Shown here in pieces: positions 61,301-64,000 of a stretch of DNA of 64,000 nt. The DNA is taken from positions 11,061,422 to 11,125,421 of the forward strand of contig NC_049980.1 of NCBI RefSeq assembly GCF_000003815.2, given 5' to 3'. The position numbers and the translations under genes were made by a program. The stretch is from Branchiostoma floridae. Its lineage: Eukaryota > Chordata > Leptocardii > Amphioxiformes > Branchiostomatidae. Positions within the stretch are counted from its first letter, which is position 1. Each line of letters opens with the position of its first letter. The notes beneath the pieces are model-generated. The model was not told the origin of the DNA, made no database searches, and saw only the letters and a program-made list of their open reading frames with translations.

Positions 61301-64000
61301 TCAAAAACATGAGCTATGAAAAATCAAAAACATGGGAAATGGTTTATGGGCTTTTGGATCCCAATCTGCATGTATGGCATGATTTCACGATGCATATTAC
61401 TAAGTACAATTTAACTATTGATGAGTCAGATTCTAAGGATTGACGTTGCACAAATTCACAGAAATAAAGATCTTAGCTAAGTTTTGCAGTCTATAGTATG
61501 AAAATCTGCTCACCTGTGACACGATGCAGAGCTTGCGGACATGTGTGCCGGGTCCCTGCAGGTCTACTGTTGTGAAGGTGTACGTGTTGTGGTAATTCTC
61601 CACAGCGGGAACAGTGGTCATGTACGGATCAGAATCACTCGCACTGAGATAAACATAGCAGGATTGTAGTTTGACTATTACATTCTGATTGGGGAAACTC
61701 CTAGTATGTTTATGAGTGAACATGTGCCAATAATTGCAAAGAAAGAGGAATAAAAAATGCATTGAATAACGTCGGTGAAGGATAGACATCCAGGTAATAA
61801 GATACGCCGAACAGCAATCACGTAAGCAACTGGATATGGTTTTGGAAACGGTCTGACATTTCAGGTAGAATTTACTACCTTTCGTCATTGTCTCCAGTTG
61901 CTTCAGTAATTGCTATTTGACACTAAAAATGCACATTTAAAGAAAGAAAAGAACTTTCGTCCCAACACTATCACACATTGTTGCATCGCCATACCCTTAG
62001 TGTCATTGTCTTCCATAATTTACTACCATATTCCATTGACTATCAAATAATTGTAAAGGTACATGTTCAAATGTTTTACTTGAGAACGCATTCGATACAA
62101 GTTATGAATGACTAACGGTCATCACCTTATCTGTACCACCATGACCGGAGCGTTGGATTTTATCTTCCTGAACTCGTTCGCGGGGACGTCGACGTCGAAA
62201 TACTCCCCTGGTTGTAGAGTCGTCGTTTCACCTCGGACGGTAACCTAGAAAAGTAGACACATCTACATTCCATGAAAGTTCGAGGTCATCTAGCAAAATG
62301 TACCCACCATATTGCCCTTGCTCGGACACATCGACTGAACTGTCGTAGAATCGCGCAATTGCCGACAAAACATCGGGTGCATTACTGCAGAAAATGTCAT
62401 TTAGAGCTCGCAGGCTCTTCGGTCGGTTGATTTTCTTTCTGTGTGACAATAATAGTGAGTACGCTTCAAATGAATGTTACAACTCCCTTCACGGAGCTGT
62501 TATTACCTAGCTATAGCAACCTTGGCAGTAGACGTTACCAAGTGTTCTTAAAGCTACTCCAAGGTACAGGTAAAACACATAATCACTTATTTGTGTTCTA
62601 CGCGACTTAGTATGGCAATACATACCTCGGTGTCGTCATTGGCAGCAATGACCCGGAAAAGGCCGGCAGAGCCCCGACCTTGAACCAGGTCCGGTACGGC
62701 CAGGTACTCCGTCCCCCATCCGTCCAGAGGCAGGACCTGGTCACTTCTCAGGCTACCACTGACCACTGCCACCGGCGCGCTCGAGGAGATGTGGGATCCT
62801 AAGGAGAATGTATATCATCAATCAATACATGTAGCTAACTTCCCAGTGTACGCGCGAAGACCATATCTATGTAGCAGAGAATCCTTTGACTGGGGTGGGA
62901 ATGTTGACAAAACTACTATCTTTATAATGAGAATTATTTTTGCAGATAACCAAAGCAAGAACAAAACCATCTGAACTGAAAGAGATTTGACTTTTGAATC
63001 GCTAAGTAAGGGTCCGGTCAAATATGTCATGCGATCTTTTATCGATAGCAAACTGAGGAAATTTGGGGGATAGTCCTAAAAATGCGGCTGTCTTGTTACG
63101 GAAATGCTGCCTGCGTGAAAGTACTGGCATTTTTATACTACTGATGTGGCAGGGTATTTGCTTGTCCACATGCGACCTGAAAACAGAATATCTAACGAGA
63201 CACACCGGTTAAGTCCCCCGCTGACTGGACCTGTAGCCCCTCATATTCCCCCAGTTCGACGTCAAAAGCTGTCCCGGCGGGGTAGGCCGCTCCGTCAAAC
63301 GTGACGTCATGAGTGGGTGTGATCGTGACCGTGGTGTCGGGGTAGGCGCTGATCACTCCAAATTCTGTCATTCGTGTGAGGAACAGTATTTAGCAAAAGG
63401 AAACCCGACTGAAAGGGAACTGTAGTTAGTTCTTGATGTACACAGCGATTGAGTCAGACAAAGAAGACGGAAACTCCCAATTGTTCATTTGGTGAACAAT
63501 TAATCCCTTTATAATGTGCTTTACCAATTAACTCCCGTGAAATATCGTACTAATGCAATTAGTACTGTTTACACACTTTATTTACTACAAATAAGCCTCA
63601 ATATTTGCCCTTCTTGATTCGGCTACGATTTGGCGTGAAGAGCAATGGAACGCTTGCCGGGGCATCAAAAAGAAGTACTCTAATATAGTTTTCACTGTAA
63701 CGTTACTTGGACATTTGGTTCATCTAACAAAAACAAATCGGTCTCACAGTAATTCGGGTCATTCTGACTAGAACATTGGCATAGCTAACACCCTGACTGT
63801 CAACTTTTATCATACATGCTCATCTTTTTTGTAGGATATAGTGCAGTTGGTTCTATCAAAGATACCAACGTTACAGGTGCATGTAGAAGTGATCGATTTA
63901 AATCATGCTCTTTCAAGCATTACCTGAGAGTTGCCCAGAGGCGCTGTACCCGGGAATGAAATATTCGCTCCCAAGAAATGAAATCGGCAAAACCCTATAG
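50186..64000 (-). CDS. Predicted IgGFc-binding/FReD/FReD/Cys-loop channel fusion protein (5' end off window)
   Basis: Visible exons in order: 63924-64000 (partial), 63206-63364, 62626-62798, 62126-62244, 61514-61643, 60856-61003, 60158-60220, 59388-59764, 58845-59004, 58077-58217, 57262-57641, 56682-56841, 56187-56336, 55083-55385, 54593-54672, 54063-54283, 53579-53664, 53102-53248, 52469-52651, 51639-51862, 51204-51323, 50186-50803. Every junction is GT-AG with matching phase, giving ~1,405 residues with no stop. Modules: IgGFc-binding N-terminal domain, two fibrinogen-like domains, pentameric ligand-gated channel. The key junction 56187 to 55385 joins phase 1 to phase 1 by skipping exon 55575-55699. 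No in-frame ATG exists in exon 55083-55385 or its open upstream stretch, so the channel part needs an upstream exon. Inferred: a surface channel with a lectin-like ectodomain. Alternative: two genes with an unseen channel start exon. Confidence 0.6.
52469..52651 (-). CDS. Loop-C cassette exon, six cysteines
   Basis: A 183-nt exon with phase 1 at both ends, acceptor TTTCCAG and donor GTTTGA (weak). It codes for 61 residues from DCSYFRQSCEYN to RRVARSANNLHK. Cysteines fall at residues 2, 9, 16, 24, 31 and 38, i.e. spacing 7-7-8-7-7, followed by an Arg/Glu/Ala-rich, probably helical, tail. It sits exactly between strands beta 9 (FMLSRVQLSG) and beta 10 (YTTVSVKLGM), which flank loop C in the family. 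Skipping it leaves LTNVSDTNSYTT, a normal-length loop. Confidence 0.8.
55539..55699 (-). CDS. Alternative C-terminal exon giving a secreted form
   Basis: An acceptor (TGTTACAG) at 55700-55701 opens this exon in phase 1 with FReD 2, coding NTPCIPTTTEEPPSTLA, a Thr/Pro linker, and ending GIWDKYLA. A GTAAGT donor follows at 55574, in phase 0. No acceptor of exon 55083-55385 accepts phase 0. If not spliced, the frame runs eleven more codons (VSVIIEDHLVV) to a TGA at 55539-55541. The simplest reading is a terminal exon for a soluble IgGFc-FReD-FReD protein, mutually exclusive with the channel part. An unseen small exon between 55574 and 55386 is an alternative. Confidence 0.45.
56187..57641 (-). 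other. Module 3: fibrinogen-like domain 2 (FReD)
   Basis: Three exons (57262-57641, 56682-56841, 56187-56336) with phases identical to FReD 1 and near-identical exon sizes (380/160/150 against 377/160/141), so this is a domain duplication with its introns. Motifs: MDCADLFASGERQDGVYSV, FEVYCRMTTLNCGSTILQRR, GSVDFGRPWSDYQAGFGDP, EVWMGLEK, IELEDWDGNVAEATYRTF, FAGDAGDSLAPDGRYNANG, DVKNDDNEDFNCA, GGWWYPP, LNGKYLTDC, SLKRSTMMMRP. It shares the unusual extra cysteine (NCGSTI) with FReD 1. It ends in phase 1, and may splice either to the channel or to the alternative end exon. Confidence 0.95.
58077..59764 (-). other. Module 2: fibrinogen-like domain 1 (FReD)
   Basis: Three exons (59388-59764, 58845-59004, 58077-58217) after a Pro-rich hinge CPPDPPPPRDC. 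The fold runs end to end: DCADWFAKGSRDDGIYTV, FNVWCDMDPFGCGGTVIQRR, GSLDFEREWSDYENGFGD, EMWLGLKNI, LLEDWDGVTAHASYSVFSVG, YAGNAGDSMGPVGRYDSSG, DRKNDDNGVFNCA (the Ca2+-site region), GGGWWYPP, LNGKYLRDC, SLRRTLMVIRP. FReDs of ficolins, tachylectins and FIBCD1 bind acetylated sugars or other surface ligands; which applies here cannot be told. The strand after the second Cys lacks the usual GGGWTV tryptophan and has GCGGTV, an added cysteine. The module has phase 1 at both ends. Confidence 0.95.
60478..60605. mobile_element. Foldback repeat, copy 1
   Basis: ACGCCAAAAATAGTTACTCA … CAACTGGATAT is followed ~30 bp later by its inverted copy (ATATCCAGTTGCTTGAGTAA … TTTTTGGCGT). It continues into TATTACCTGGATGTCTAACC. 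Intronic in the fusion gene. Confidence 0.75.
61783..61920. mobile_element. Foldback repeat, copy 2 (same family, opposite orientation)
   Basis: Begins AGACATCCAGGTAATAAGAT and has GTAAGCAACTGGATATGG, the complement of copy 1's right half. It then carries GGAAACGGTCTGACATTTC in place of copy 1's GAAACGGTCAGACGTTTC. More diverged than copy 1. Confidence 0.7.

Larger units (their letters stand above)
60158..64000 (-). other. Module 1: IgGFc-binding protein N-terminal domain
   Basis: Seven exons (listed in the fusion entry) encode the repetitive beta domain found at the N-terminus of FCGBP. Recognisable steps are FLGSEYFIPGY; VISAYPDTTVTITPTHDV; GEYEGLQVQSAGDLTG; SSSAPVAVVSGS; WGTEYLAVPDL; FRVIAANDDTEVTVRG; LQPGEYFDVDVP; SNAPVMVVQI; DPYMTTVPAVENYHNTYTF; and the closing ETYGFHGGQLK. 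This matches the family's PhDGTTVTI / SSDKPVAVFSG / FRVIAANDNT / SDKPVLVVQY / DPFMTLVPP / SYGYPGG pattern. The start and any signal peptide lie right of the window. The module ends in phase 1 before FReD 1. The domain is known from secreted mucus proteins and has no known link to ion channels. Confidence 0.85.

Noticed and set aside
1-64000. CRISPR arrays, bacterial operons, rRNA genes
   Set aside because: The sequence is intron-rich eukaryotic DNA, and no spaced direct-repeat arrays or rRNA motifs were seen.

Overview
The window looks like animal nuclear DNA, most likely from an invertebrate chordate such as amphioxus (Branchiostoma). Genes are built of short GT–AG exons in AT-rich introns. 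The two muscle-type myosin light chains, an EFR3 and a phospholipid scramblase suit a chordate. MITE-like foldbacks, tRNA-derived SINEs, LINE tails and simple repeats are scattered throughout. The species call is an inference from gene content and repeat style. Four assembly gaps (N runs) lie at 6665-7107, 20833-21281, 22476-22612 and 29089-29188.

Layout. (1) 1-584, minus strand: the first two coding exons of an unrecognised secreted protein. (2) 2591-15356, plus strand: the C-terminal ~500 residues of EFR3, the plasma-membrane scaffold for PI 4-kinase III alpha. Its introns hold MITEs, a SINE, a GGAT array and a copied exon fragment, and its probable 3' UTR holds an 871-bp foldback. (3) 18905-22470: a ~3.6-kb inverted structure with 1.19-kb arms and a gap in the loop, containing a LINE tail. 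(4) 23272-34348, minus strand: two tandem myosin regulatory light chain genes, each with a recognisable promoter. (5) 37316-43683, plus strand: a complete nine-exon phospholipid scramblase. (6) 46127-48119, minus strand: a small two-coding-exon gene of unknown function with a clear TATA box. (7) 50186-64000, minus strand: a very unusual gene model.

The last region is the main discovery. Read 5' to 3' on the minus strand, it encodes an IgGFc-binding-protein N-terminal domain, then two complete fibrinogen-like (FReD) domains, then a complete Cys-loop (pentameric ligand-gated ion channel) subunit with extracellular domain, M1-M4 and a long cytoplasmic loop. All visible exons join at canonical splice sites with matching phase if the exon at 55575-55699 is skipped. 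That skipped exon, if read through, instead ends the protein after the second FReD. The locus could therefore make both a secreted lectin-like protein and a channel carrying a lectin-like ectodomain. A further in-phase 183-nt cassette puts six cysteines at near-heptad spacing into loop C, the ligand-binding loop of the channel. Whether one transcript really spans the locus needs RNA evidence. The opening reading frame and signal peptide lie beyond the right-hand edge of the window.
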